DNA of 64,000 nucleotides from CAZTAR01 sp043813895 (GCA_043813895.1 JBDRKQ010000101.1:130366-194365); one strand, 5' to 3'; positions 51,702-61,046 are shown, numbered from the stretch's first letter. Numbers and translations are program-made. Notes: generated from the sequence alone by a model not told the origin.

Positions 51702-54700
51702 CCCGTCGGCCGGTTGGGCACTTCCCGCCACTGGATGATCTCGACGCCCTGCGGCTCCTCGATGGTGAGCATCTGCGGAATGGTCGCGCCGCCGATCGTC
51801 GTTGTCGCGCTGGCAGGGACGACGGTTTCACTATAAGGATCATCCACGGAGCGGCCGGTGAAGTACACCTTCACCGTATAGGTGGCAGTGTCTGCCAGCC
51901 CGCCGAAGTGAAGCCAGATGGGTTCGCTGCCGCCGAATCCTCTGGCGACGCCGATCTCGCGTCGCGCGATGAAGGTTGTACCCGCCGAATCCCACAACTC
52001 GACGCGAATGCCGACCGCGGCGACATTGGTCCCGCCCGCGCCGAGGCCCACGACGCGAACCTTCAGGTAGTTGCTATCATCGGTGTTGTTGCGCAGAAAG
52101 GTGTTACCCGCATCCTCTTGCGTCACAGCCAGATCGAGATCGCCATCGTTGTCGTAGTCGACAAACACGGCATCGTGTCCATCGCCGGGCGCGTCCGCGC
52201 CCGCACATCCGGTAACGAACGTGCCATCGTTCTGATTCCGGTAGAGGACGTTCGCGGCGCCTGCTCGCGTCACGATGTAGAGATCGAGATCCCCGTCGTT
52301 GTCGTAGTCGCCCCAGCAACAGCCTTGTTGCCCCGACGTGTCTGTAATGCCTGCCGAGGTGGTAACGTTCGTGAACGAACCGCTGCCGGTGGTCCAGTTG
52401 ACGTCGTTTCGCCACAGGTATCCGGTGGAACCGCTGTCATATCGGGCGACGAACAGATCGAGGTCGCCGTCGTTGTCGTAGTCGCCCCATGCGGAGCCCA
52501 TCTTGTCGCTGCCGCCGGTCGTGACAGAGATGCCGTAATTCGTTTGAGTGTAGGTCCCGTCGCCGTCGGAGAGGAACAGCTTGCCGCCGTTGTAGTGATA
52601 GAAAAAGTCCAGATACCCGTCGTTGTTGACGTCGCCGCTGCTGCAGTAGTCGCCGTTGCCGTAGTCGCCGCTGTCGTTCAGGCCGTAAGCCTTGTCGCTG
52701 GTGCCGACGAACCTGGCGAACTTGCTGGCCGAAACTCCAAAAGGCGATGCGACAGAAACCTGCTTCTTGCTGAGCTTCTCCACCTGCGTCTCGGCGCCTT
52801 CGCCCTGGTTGTGGCCGATCCAATTGCCGTTCTCCGAGAAGTTGAGTACGTCGCACCAGCCGTCGCCGTTGACATCCGCGGCGGCAATCCCCTCGTTGTT
52901 GTAGGGGTCGCTGAAGCCGGCGGAACCCGCATCGGTGAATGACGCCTTGCCATTGTTGAGAAGCAGCTTCTCGTTCTGATAAGAAGGCATCCCCCAGAAA
53001 TCGAGGTCTCCGTCGTTGTCGGCATCGAGCAGCGCGCCTTGTCTGTAGATGCTCCCGCCGGCGAAGGTGCTCTCTTTGTAAGCACTGCCGGCGCTGTCGT
53101 AAATCATGAGCTTGGACGAGCTGTTGCCCGTAACGATCGCGTCGAGGTCGCCGTCTCCGTCCAGGTCGCCCCAGTGCAAGCCCGATCCCCAGCCTGCGTC
53201 GTTGCTTGTTTGCACATCGAAACCCGTCTCGCCGGAAACGTCCGTGAAGACAACTTGCGCGGCCTCCTCCTCAACCGTCAACATCTGCGGGATGACAGTC
53301 ACGCCGATGGTGCTTGAAACGGCCGCCGGTATGACGGTCTGTGAAGACCAACCGCCAACGAATCGCACCTTGATCGTATAGGTTGCAGCGTTTTTCACGC
53401 CGCCGAAATGAACCCACATCGGCTCCGCTCCGCCGTATCCTCGGGCCACGCCGACTTCGCGCATGGCCAGGAACGTCGTGCCTGCCGCGTCCCAAAGCTC
53501 CACGCGAACGCCGACGCCCGCCCTGTTGGTGCCGCAGGCCCCGCCGCCGATCACGCGGACCTTCAGATAGTCCTTGTTGTTCGTGCCATTTTGCAGGAGG
53601 GTGTTGTTTGCGTCTTCCTGCGTAACGGCCAGGTCGAGATCGCCGTCGTTGTCGTAGTCGACGAACACGGCATCGTGCGCGTCGCCAGGTGCGTACACAC
53701 CTTCGTCAACCGCAGCAAAAAACCACTTCGGCGAGCCCTGGTTCTGATAGAGTACATTGGCCTTGCCGGACCGCGTCGCGATGTATAGATCGAGGTCGCC
53801 GTCGTTGTCGTAGTCGCCCCAGCAACAGCCGCGCTGGCCTGACTTGTCGGTGAGGCCGGCGGACGCGGTCACGTCGGTGAATGCGACCGAGCCCTTCTCG
53901 GCAAGCAGGTTCTTCCACAGATAGCCCGTGTAGCCGCTGTCCTGGCGGCTGACCCAGAGATCGAGGTCGCCGTCGTTGTCGTAGTCACCCCAGGCTGTTC
54001 CCATCTTGTCGTTGTTGCCGGTCACGATGGAGATGCAGCCGCCGTCGCCTTCGGTAAATGTGCCGTTTCCGTCAGAGAGGAAGATCTTGCCATCGCTGTA
54101 GTTGTAGAAGAAGTCGAGGAAACCGTCGTTGTTGACGTCGCCGCTGCTGCAGAAGTCCCCGTTGCCGTGGTCGCCGGAATCGTTCAGACCGTAGGCTTTG
54201 TCGTTCGTTCCGGTCAGGACCGCCGGCACGCCGCTTGAATTAAAGCCGATCCAGTTACCGTTCTCGGAGAACATCACGATGTCGCACCGCCCGTCATGGT
54301 CGACGTCGGCCGCCGCAACGCCTTCGTTATTGCTGGGATTGCTGAAACCGAGGTTCCCGCGATCAGTGAAGGATGCCGATCCGTTGTTCTCGTACAGCCT
54401 CTCATCGCAGTACCAGAAATCCAGGTCGCCGTCATTGTCGATGTCGAGCAAGGCCCCCTGCCGAGAACGGTCGCCACCGCTGCCAACGATGAAACTCTGT
54501 CCCGCGTTGTTGTTGATGCAGAGTCGTGCATCGTTGTTGCCGGTGACGATCGCGTCCAGATCACCGTCGTTGTCCAAATCGCCCCAGTGCAGACCGGACC
54601 CACTGTGGTCGTCTGTTGTACTGCGGACGCCGAAGCCGGCGGAAGCTGAGACATCCGTGAACAAGGCAGGCACATCGGCAAAGGCAATCACGGCAACCTG

Positions 54701-55582
54701 CTCAGTTGTGTGGTTTCGGTCGGAGTCGTTGATTTGGTCCTCGTCGATGGCTACCCGGGCATCCCCTGTGGTGCTGGGCGGATCGCCGTACACGACCGGC
54801 CAGCCGCCGTTGGGACCATCCATGCCAACGCTGGAAGTGATGACGATCAGCGGAGCCGCGGCAAAAGAAGATTTGAACGAGGCCGTGTATGGCGGCTTGT
54901 CGCCCACACCACGAATACTGTCGGCGGAGTCTCGGGCATCAAATGGAATGCCGTTAATCGCCCCGTGTCCCGTCTCAAAGACGATGAAGCCGATGGTCTC
55001 ATCTGCCCTGGACGTGTCGTAATCTTCTGCGACGTGCTTGCCGGTATAGAAGTACTTCTTGTCGGGCGGGTTCGTTTGACTGGAGCCGCGGCTCCAGAAG
55101 ACCGACCAGTCCTTGTCTTTGGCTGACATGACCTGCCCGACCACAACCGGTTCGCTGTAGGATTGCAGGTAGCTCTGTTCGTCGCCCACCCACGAGCTGT
55201 TGCTATCGGTTCGTTTCGACTTGTAAGTCTGGGCCTCGAACTTGACGCCGTCAACGTCGTACTTGCCGGCCTCCAGGACCATGTAGAAGACCGTGTCGGA
55301 AACAGGCTTGTACTTATCGCCGGGATTCTGCAGCCACACTTCGAAGCTGTCTTTCTTGACGTTGTCCACGCGCACGACCGCAGGTCTGGTATTGTTGACG
55401 TAATGAAGCGAGCACACGACGATCGGGTCCTTGTAGCTCGCCTTGAGCGTGATGGTCTGGGTCGAAGCATCAACCTTGACGGAGCCGGTCTCGAGCGGGA
55501 CGGGAGCAGCCTGAAGACTGCCGGGACAGGCCAGGCAGGCAATAGCCGCGACCAAGGCAATGAACCGTGCTGGCCTGAACAT
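51698..55582 (-). CDS. Large secreted FG-GAP/VCBS repeat protein with internal duplication
   Basis: About 1294 residues from ATG 55582 (signal peptide FIALVAAIACLACPGSLQA). Residues 25-300 are a beta domain of unknown family. Then come two copies of a unit of about 470 residues: each begins FTDVS...GSGLHWGDLD and contains five or so FG-GAP/VCBS repeats (GDYDNDGDLDLY, GDVNNDGFLDFFY, DYDNDGDLDLAVTQED). Each ends in an ASPIC/UnbV-like segment (VRVELWDAAGTTFLAMREVG...). These Ca-binding beta-propellers are typical of planctomycete surface proteins. The upstream frame extension to 55951 reads through the repeat at 55766 and is not counted. Confidence 0.88.
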   Translation of the reverse strand: MFRPARFIALVAAIACLACPGSLQAAPVPLETGSVKVDASTQTITLKASYKDPIVVCSLHYVNNTRPAVVRVDNVKKDSFEVWLQNPGDKYKPVSDTVFYMVLEAGKYDVDGVKFEAQTYKSKRTDSNSSWVGDEQSYLQSYSEPVVVGQVMSAKDKDWSVFWSRGSSQTNPPDKKYFYTGKHVAEDYDTSRADETIGFIVFETGHGAINGIPFDARDSADSIRGVGDKPPYTASFKSSFAAAPLIVITSSVGMDGPNGGWPVVYGDPPSTTGDARVAIDEDQINDSDRNHTTEQVAVIAFADVPALFTDVSASAGFGVRSTTDDHSGSGLHWGDLDNDGDLDAIVTGNNDARLCINNNAGQSFIVGSGGDRSRQGALLDIDNDGDLDFWYCDERLYENNGSASFTDRGNLGFSNPSNNEGVAAADVDHDGRCDIVMFSENGNWIGFNSSGVPAVLTGTNDKAYGLNDSGDHGNGDFCSSGDVNNDGFLDFFYNYSDGKIFLSDGNGTFTEGDGGCISIVTGNNDKMGTAWGDYDNDGDLDLWVSRQDSGYTGYLWKNLLAEKGSVAFTDVTASAGLTDKSGQRGCCWGDYDNDGDLDLYIATRSGKANVLYQNQGSPKWFFAAVDEGVYAPGDAHDAVFVDYDNDGDLDLAVTQEDANNTLLQNGTNNKDYLKVRVIGGGACGTNRAGVGVRVELWDAAGTTFLAMREVGVARGYGGAEPMWVHFGGVKNAATYTIKVRFVGGWSSQTVIPAAVSSTIGVTVIPQMLTVEEEAAQVVFTDVSGETGFDVQTSNDAGWGSGLHWGDLDGDGDLDAIVTGNSSSKLMIYDSAGSAYKESTFAGGSIYRQGALLDADNDGDLDFWGMPSYQNEKLLLNNGKASFTDAGSAGFSDPYNNEGIAAADVNGDGWCDVLNFSENGNWIGHNQGEGAETQVEKLSKKQVSVASPFGVSASKFARFVGTSDKAYGLNDSGDYGNGDYCSSGDVNNDGYLDFFYHYNGGKLFLSDGDGTYTQTNYGISVTTGGSDKMGSAWGDYDNDGDLDLFVARYDSGSTGYLWRNDVNWTTGSGSFTNVTTSAGITDTSGQQGCCWGDYDNDGDLDLYIVTRAGAANVLYRNQNDGTFVTGCAGADAPGDGHDAVFVDYDNDGDLDLAVTQEDAGNTFLRNNTDDSNYLKVRVVGLGAGGTNVAAVGIRVELWDSAGTTFIARREIGVARGFGGSEPIWLHFGGLADTATYTVKVYFTGRSVDDPYSETVVPASATTTIGGATIPQMLTIEEPQGVEIIQWREVPNRPTG

Positions 55583-55765
55583 ATCCGATGTCCCCCACGA
55601 ATCGGGTAGCGTCTGTCGCGCCGCCCTAGCCGTCGCCTTCCGCGCGCAGCGAATCCCGTTTGGCCGCACGCCGGAGGTTCCTTCGTCAATAATGCAATCC
55701 GAGTTTCGAATCATCCAATGCGGAAGCGATATAGGAGGCTGGACACCGCCCGCGTCGGTTGCTGC

Positions 55766-55849
55766 ATCCGAGCCCCAAGCGCAAGCGAGCGGGTCCGAAG
55801 ACCTACGGTCCGTCCACGAAGACCCCGCGCTGGCGCTTGGGGCTCGGAT
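55766..55849. repeat. Long inverted repeat, copy B (CCGAGCCCCAAGCGC family)
   Basis: Same arms as the copy at 4804-4872 (ATCCGAGCCCCAAGCGCAAG at left, GCTGGCGCTTGGGGCTCGGA at right) with a centre 15 bp longer. Lies in the divergent gap between the FG-GAP and dikinase genes, close to their promoters. Confidence 0.8.
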
Positions 55850-56087
55850 CAGTTCCGCCGAGACTCTCACAGGCCCGCTATCGGACGCGGGTGCCCTACG
55901 ATTGACACGCAGCCCGCCCGGACCTACATTTTCCAGGTTGTCTCGGCCCAATCGGGACCTGTCGGATCGTCCGATCCGCCCCGGGGCCAGACCTGAGACT
56001 TCGCAGCACAGACGATATCAACGGCTCTACAGGCGAGTGCGCGGAGGAACGGCTCGCTGCAAACGCTACGGCAGAGGTACGACACAG

Positions 56088-58940
56088 ATGGCGACAAAAT
56101 ACGTTTACTCCTGGGGCGGCGGCAAGGCCGAAGGCAAGGGTCACCAGAAGGCGTTGCTCGGAGGCAAAGGCGCCGGCCTGGCGGAAATGACCCACATCGG
56201 TCTGCCCGTTCCCGCCGGCTTTACGATTACGACGGAAGCCTGCGGGCTCTTCTTCGAGAAGAACCGCCGCAAATGGCCCGTTGGCCTCGAGAGGCAAGTC
56301 AAGCATGGCCTCGCCAAGCTGGAGCGTGCGTGTGGCAAGAGGCTTGGCGACCCGAGAGACCCGCTGCTTGTGTCGGTTCGGTCCGGCGGCGCAGTCTCTA
56401 TGCCGGGCATGATGGAAACGATCCTCAACCTCGGCCTCAACGACGAGTCTGTCGTGGGAATGGCCGAACGCACGGGCAATCCCCGGCTGGCGTGGGATTC
56501 CTACCGCCGCCTCATCCAGATGTACGCCACGGTCGTCATGGGCCTTTCCAAGGAGATTCTCGAAGAGCGACTCATCCGCATGAAGGACCGCATGGGCGTC
56601 CTGAGTGACACTGATCTGGCACCCGAGAGCCTCCGTGAACTCTGTGACGAATTCAAGGAGTTCTACGCCGAGCAAACGGGCGACGGGTTTCCGCAGGACC
56701 CCTGGAAGCAACTCGCCGGTTCCATTACGGCCGTATTCGAATCGTGGATGGCCGACAAGGCAGTGAAGTACCGCAAGGTCGAGCGGATCGTCGGTCTGCC
56801 CGGTACGGCCGTGAACATTTGCCAGATGGTCTTCGGCAACATGGGGGAAGACAGCGGCACGGGCGTCTGCTTCACGCGCGACCCCAGCACCGGCGAGAAC
56901 GTCTACTACGGCGACCTCCTCATGAACGCACAGGGCGAGGACGTCGTGGCGGGCATCCGCACGCCGATTCCGCTGGCCGAACTCGATAAGGAAAACCCGG
57001 AGGTCTACGAACAGCTATGCGCCGTCCGCGTCATGCTGGAATCGCACTACAAAGAGATGCAGGACCTGGAGTTCACGGTCGAACAAGGCAAGCTCTACAT
57101 GCTCCAATGTAGGACGGGCAAGCGAACCCCTGCCGCATCCTTCAAGATCGCCGTGGACCAGGCCACGAAACCACTGCTGACCAAGGCGGAAGCGAACCGA
57201 TTGGTGAAGAAGGGCTACCTGCCAAAGCGTTACGCCGCGGCCGTGTGCAAGCCCGTGATTACCAAGGAGGAGGCAATCCAGCGGATCGGAAGTGAGGATA
57301 TCGAGCGACTGTTCTACCCGGTCATCGATTCGTCGTTCAGCGCCAAATCGCTGGCCGAACGACACCTTGGGATCGGCATCAACGCGGTGCCCGGCGCCGC
57401 GTGCGGGCAGATCGTCCTGACCGCGCCGAAGGCGGAAACATGGCACGCCGCCGGCAAGAAAGTCATCCTGGTTCGCAAGGAAACCAGCCCCGAGGATGTC
57501 GGCGGCATGCACGCCGCCGCGGGCATCCTGACGGCGACCGGCGGAAAGACCTCTCATGCTGCGGTCGTCGCGCGCGGCTGGGGCAAGTGCTGCATCGTCG
57601 GGTGCGAAGCCCTGAGAATCGATGAGTCCAATGAAACCGTCTCGATCGGCGGCGTGACATTACGTGAGGGCGATTACCTGACGCTCAACGGGTCGAAGGG
57701 TGCGATCTTCAAGGGCGAGGTCCCGTTGGTGACGCCCGAGTTGCCGGACGAGTATTACACGATCATGAAGTGGTGTGATCGGGTCCGGCGGCTGAAGGTC
57801 CGCACGAACGCCGACACGCCGTACGATGCCGAGAAGGGCGTGCAAATGGGGGCGGAAGGCATCGGTCTGTGCCGTTCAGAGCACATGTTCTTCGACACCG
57901 AAGAGCGGCGGCTGTCCATTCAGCGGATGATCCTGGCGGAAAACGAATCAGACCGGCGCGCCGCGCTCGACACCATGCTGCCGTTCCAGCGGCAGGACTT
58001 CATCGGCATCTTCGAGGCGATGGGCGGCCGCCCCGTCACGATACGGTTAATCGACCCGCCGCTGCATGAGTTCCTGCCGCAAACGAAGGAGAAGCAGCGG
58101 GAGCTTGCCCACCAGATCAATATCAGCTACGAAGCGGTCCGAGATCGCGTCGAGCAACTGCACGAGGCGAATCCGATGCTGGGCCATCGGGGTTGCCGGC
58201 TGGCGATCACCTATCCCGAAATCCTGGAGATGCAGGTTCGCGCGATCATCGAGGCCGCGATAGAGTGCCGACGGCGTGGAGTCCGCGTCGTCCCGGAAAT
58301 CATGATCCCCCTGTGTATCGACGCGAAAGAGATGAAGTTCCTCGCCGATCGCACGCGCGCGGTTGCCGACGAGGCCTTGAAGGCCGCGGGCACCAAGATG
58401 AAGTATCTTGTCGGCACAATGATCGAAACACCGAGGGCGGCGCTGACCGCCGGGCGGATCGCCGAGGTCGCCGATTTCTTCAGCTTCGGCACAAACGATC
58501 TCACACAGACCGTCATGGGGCTGTCACGCGATGATGCGGGACGTTTCCTGCCGGCCTACATGGACCAGGCGAAGGCCGCCATCTTCACTGACGATCCGTT
58601 CCAGACGATCGACCGCGACGGCGTCGGCAAGCTTGTCGAGCAGGCGCTCAGGGCGGCACGCAATGTCAAGAGTGAACTGAAGATCGGAATATGCGGGGAG
58701 CATGGCGGCGATCCGGATTCCGTGACCTTCTGCAATCACATCGGGATGGACTACGTGAGCTGCTCGCCCTATCGCGTGCCAATCGCTCGGCTTGCCGCCG
58801 CACAGGCGGCACTCGCCGGCGCCCGGAAGCGATCGACCAGCGCCAGCCACCCCTCAAAACGCCTCGCGGCACATGTCAAGAAGAAAGCAACCAAGGCACG
58901 GTCTGCCAGGCGCGCCAAACGGACAAAGAAGAGACGATAA
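56088..58940 (+). CDS. ppdK: Pyruvate, phosphate dikinase with Lys/Arg-rich C-terminal tail
   Basis: About 950 residues from ATG 56088; the in-frame extension upstream crosses a repeat and is excluded. N-terminal ATP-grasp domain (KALLGGKGAGLAEMTHIGLP; SVRSGGAVSMPGMMETILNL; RTGKRTPAAS), central swivelling domain with the phospho-His in GGKTSHAAVVARGWGKC (near residue 488), and C-terminal PEP/pyruvate barrel (SFGTNDLTQTVMGLSRDDAG; GICGEHGGDP with the catalytic Cys near 867). It interconverts pyruvate, ATP and Pi with PEP, AMP and PPi. An odd extra is the last 35 residues, rich in Lys/Arg (AHVKKKATKARSARRAKRTK), absent from standard PPDK. Confidence 0.95.
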   Translation: MATKYVYSWGGGKAEGKGHQKALLGGKGAGLAEMTHIGLPVPAGFTITTEACGLFFEKNRRKWPVGLERQVKHGLAKLERACGKRLGDPRDPLLVSVRSGGAVSMPGMMETILNLGLNDESVVGMAERTGNPRLAWDSYRRLIQMYATVVMGLSKEILEERLIRMKDRMGVLSDTDLAPESLRELCDEFKEFYAEQTGDGFPQDPWKQLAGSITAVFESWMADKAVKYRKVERIVGLPGTAVNICQMVFGNMGEDSGTGVCFTRDPSTGENVYYGDLLMNAQGEDVVAGIRTPIPLAELDKENPEVYEQLCAVRVMLESHYKEMQDLEFTVEQGKLYMLQCRTGKRTPAASFKIAVDQATKPLLTKAEANRLVKKGYLPKRYAAAVCKPVITKEEAIQRIGSEDIERLFYPVIDSSFSAKSLAERHLGIGINAVPGAACGQIVLTAPKAETWHAAGKKVILVRKETSPEDVGGMHAAAGILTATGGKTSHAAVVARGWGKCCIVGCEALRIDESNETVSIGGVTLREGDYLTLNGSKGAIFKGEVPLVTPELPDEYYTIMKWCDRVRRLKVRTNADTPYDAEKGVQMGAEGIGLCRSEHMFFDTEERRLSIQRMILAENESDRRAALDTMLPFQRQDFIGIFEAMGGRPVTIRLIDPPLHEFLPQTKEKQRELAHQINISYEAVRDRVEQLHEANPMLGHRGCRLAITYPEILEMQVRAIIEAAIECRRRGVRVVPEIMIPLCIDAKEMKFLADRTRAVADEALKAAGTKMKYLVGTMIETPRAALTAGRIAEVADFFSFGTNDLTQTVMGLSRDDAGRFLPAYMDQAKAAIFTDDPFQTIDRDGVGKLVEQALRAARNVKSELKIGICGEHGGDPDSVTFCNHIGMDYVSCSPYRVPIARLAAAQAALAGARKRSTSASHPSKRLAAHVKKKATKARSARRAKRTKKRR

Positions 58941-59419
58941 ACGATCCGCGATTCTTCAAGTGACACCTTTGTGGCACAACTGGCATTGTATGTTTCGCTA
59001 TCGCGATGATAGATCATCAGTCCTTGTTGTGGACTGATCGTCCACGTCGACGTTTGCGTCTGGCGAGTGGCGTTGCTTCGATGATCATTGCGAATGCCGC
59101 GATTCGGGATGTGTGCGCCGGGTTTGCCCGCGCGTGTTGTGGCAAGTGCCGCCACACGGATACGACTTCCTCCAATTCGGACGCTTCAGCGACGGCAAGG
59201 CGCCAGTCTGGCCACCAGTCGGGTTCGGGCGTACCTGCAGGTGCTTGTTCTTCTAAGGGCTTAGCCCATCCATGAAGCAGCTCATGTCAAGCCGCCAGTG
59301 CAAGAGAAGTCGAGGAGAAGTTTCCGCGCATTCCGTCTCGCCGTCGGTCTTGCGAAGCCGCCCGAACGACGTTTTTGGTATGGACAGGCTGAAACAATCC
59401 GCAGATTCTTTCGAGGAGA
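58941..59419. other. Intergenic region, no gene supported
   Basis: About 480 bp between convergent genes. A 28-codon frame at about 59382-59467 (MDRLKQSADSFEETISSLF...) has protein-like composition, but no clear ribosome-binding site and no known family. No hairpin with a T tract was noticed. Confidence 0.4.
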
Positions 59420-59800
59420 CTATTTCTTCCTTGTTTCGCGGAAGAGAGGCGACGCGGCCAGGGTGAAGAGCACGATCTCCTCGCCGGTCACGGTGCTGAT
59501 GTCGTGGTGGAGGCTCAATACCCGGACCCCGGTGATATCCAGGACCATCGCCTCCATCACCGGCCGCGCCGTTTCGTGTAACTGGTTCCTTACCTGTTTG
59601 AGCAGGTCCCTGCCCTTTTCGCCGGGAAGCGACCCGACCAGGTGCCGTTCGGCCGCGGTCAAGACGCCCTGAAGACGGACCAGAAGAAGATCGCCGATCA
59701 GGAAGGCGTGAACACCCGTAGGGCCCCGGCCCATGTATTCCTGCTCAAAGCGACCGATGCCCTCGCAGATGGCGGCTTCGATTTCTCCCTGTGTTCTCAT
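59420..59800 (-). CDS. MpsC-family (DUF2294) protein
   Basis: About 126 residues. MRTQGEIEAAICEGIGRFEQ followed by GRGPTGVHAFLIGDLLLVRL and the long helix KGRDLLKQVRNQLHETARPV, then ITGVRVLSLHHDISTVTGEE, is the DUF2294 pattern. The family was renamed MpsC after the Staphylococcus cation/bicarbonate system, although bacterial members are also found alone. Divergent from the paralogue at 60549. Confidence 0.83.
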   Translation of the reverse strand: MRTQGEIEAAICEGIGRFEQEYMGRGPTGVHAFLIGDLLLVRLQGVLTAAERHLVGSLPGEKGRDLLKQVRNQLHETARPVMEAMVLDITGVRVLSLHHDISTVTGEEIVLFTLAASPLFRETRKK

Positions 59801-59979
59801 GGAGACCCCGTCAGAGAGGGGGAGAGGTGGACCGGCGGCCGGCGATTCTGGCCTGGAAACGTCGATCTTCGCCCGCCAGACTCACTGAACACTCTCCCGG
59901 GGGCCTTGCTTCCGGGCAATCTACATAACTCTTATACCACAACTGGAACAGGAATCCAGCCCTATTAGCAGAAATTCAC

Positions 59980-60008
59980 TTGTTATTCCTCTTCCAGTGA
60001 CGTATATT
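59980..60008 (+). promoter_or_regulatory. Sigma-70-type promoter for the structured leader of the MpsC gene
   Basis: TTGTTA (59980-59985), 17-bp spacer, TATATT (60003-60008). A start near 60015 gives a leader of about 530 nt holding two structured elements before the gene at 60549. Confidence 0.65.
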
Positions 60009-60045
60009 ATAGGAGCTGAGAGGAGACCCCGACCGTAGGGCGGCT

Positions 60046-60168
60046 CCGATTGGCGTGTGATTCGGCTGACTAGATGAAGGGGCAAGGCGATGCTGTGCCG
60101 GGCCCGATGACGAGTAGGCCGACGTGGTTGAAGACACTCGGGTGTCTCACTGCGTCGGCTTTTTTTTG
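60046..60168 (+). ncRNA. Structured RNA element, copy 1, ending in a terminator-like hairpin
   Basis: Pairing CCGA/UCGG closes a 5' stem; then conserved UGACUAGAUGAAGGGGCAA; a GGC/GCC hairpin nested in GGGC/GCCC; conserved GAUGACGAGUA; and a final stem GCCGACG (60119-60125) with CGUCGGC (60154-60160) followed by eight U. The second copy at 60383 shares the conserved bases while stems vary with compensatory changes. No known riboswitch class was recognised. Confidence 0.7.
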
Positions 60169-60382
60169 AGGGGTTCGACCGTTGCTATGGGAGTAATCGC
60201 CTGGATCGCGTGAGGGCTCATCGCCGGCACGCGGGTGAACGAGCGCGGCGAAGCTGCCACGTGCATCGGCGGCAGGCCCATTGTTGCCCGCGCAATCACC
60301 CGGCCGCACAGCGACGTGAGTTTCCTTTCGCCCAGGCAGCAGCAAAAGATGCGCGGAGCCACAGGCGACGTTTGAATCGGTT

Positions 60383-60502
60383 CCGATCACAATTCGAGTC
60401 GGATGACTAGACGAAGGGCAACCCGGCTGTGCCGGGAGGCCCGTTGATGAGTAAGCCGGCGTGGTCAGACGCCTTAGGGCGCCTCACCGCGTCGGCTTTT
60501 TT
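60383..60502 (+). ncRNA. Structured RNA element, copy 2, ending in a terminator-like hairpin
   Basis: Same plan as copy 1: CCGA/UCGG, UGACUAGACGAAGGGCAA, hairpin CCCGGC-UGU-GCCGGG, then GAUGAGUA, and stem GCCGGCG/CGUCGGC with six U at 60497-60502. The U to G change in the last stem keeps pairing (G-U for A-U). It ends 46 nt before the MpsC gene start, so termination here would control that gene. Confidence 0.7.
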
Positions 60503-60548
60503 CGCTCGTGGTGGTAGTCGGCGGCCGCAGCGGTCCGGGAAGACGACC

Positions 60549-61046
60549 ATGGACAAAACCAATTCAACAATGGCGCGCCGGATTGCTGAGGCGGCCAGTG
60601 TTTTCGAGCAGCAGAGGACGGGCAACAGGCCCAAATCCGTGACCGTGGTGCTGAGTGACACCACGCTGGTGATCACGCTTCACGGGGCCTTGTCGGAGGC
60701 CGAGAGGACTCTGGCGAGAAGCGCCGAGGGTGCCGCTCAGGTACAAGACTTCCACCGACAGTTGTTTGCGAATGCCTCCGAGACGTTGCGACAGGAGATC
60801 AAGAGGATTACCGGCGTGGAGGTGCGCGAGGCTACCGCGGAAGTCGAGCCGAATACGGGCACCGTGGTGGGGGTATTCACGACCGGCACTACAGTGCAGG
60901 TGTACTTGCTCGCACATGCCGTGCCTGCGGGGGATTGGAGCGGGAGTGACCCAGGCTCTGCGGCACCGGAAAAGGTGTTGGACCAGCGGGACGGTATCGG
61001 CGCGGAGGCGGGCAGCAGTCCGACGAAGAGTGTGATGGATCGTTAG
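60549..61046 (+). CDS. MpsC-family (DUF2294) protein, second copy
   Basis: About 165 residues; GGGAAG before ATG 60549. Core pattern as in the family: ARRIAEAASVFEQQRTGNRP, VTVVLSDTTLVITLHGALSE, helix FHRQLFANASETLRQEIKRI, then ITGVEVREATAEVEPNTGTV. It has an extra Gly/Ser/Asp-rich C-terminal tail of about 35 residues. Downstream of two tandem structured RNA elements, so its expression is probably controlled by conditional termination. Confidence 0.82.
   Translation: MDKTNSTMARRIAEAASVFEQQRTGNRPKSVTVVLSDTTLVITLHGALSEAERTLARSAEGAAQVQDFHRQLFANASETLRQEIKRITGVEVREATAEVEPNTGTVVGVFTTGTTVQVYLLAHAVPAGDWSGSDPGSAAPEKVLDQRDGIGAEAGSSPTKSVMDR

Noticed and set aside
51686..52942. Long plus-strand frame (418 codons) opposite the FG-GAP gene
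   Set aside because: Its Val/Ala-rich translation is the complement of repeated Asp-Asn-Gly codons of the FG-GAP protein; no ribosome-binding site or known motif.
55560..56087. Upstream in-frame extension of the dikinase gene
   Set aside because: It crosses the palindromic repeat at 55766 and encodes nothing like PPDK; the family N-terminus starts at 56088.
58941..59419. Sigma-54 promoter at TGGCACAACTGGCATTG (about 58971)
   Set aside because: The GG-GC spacing is 8 instead of 10 bp and no gene follows.
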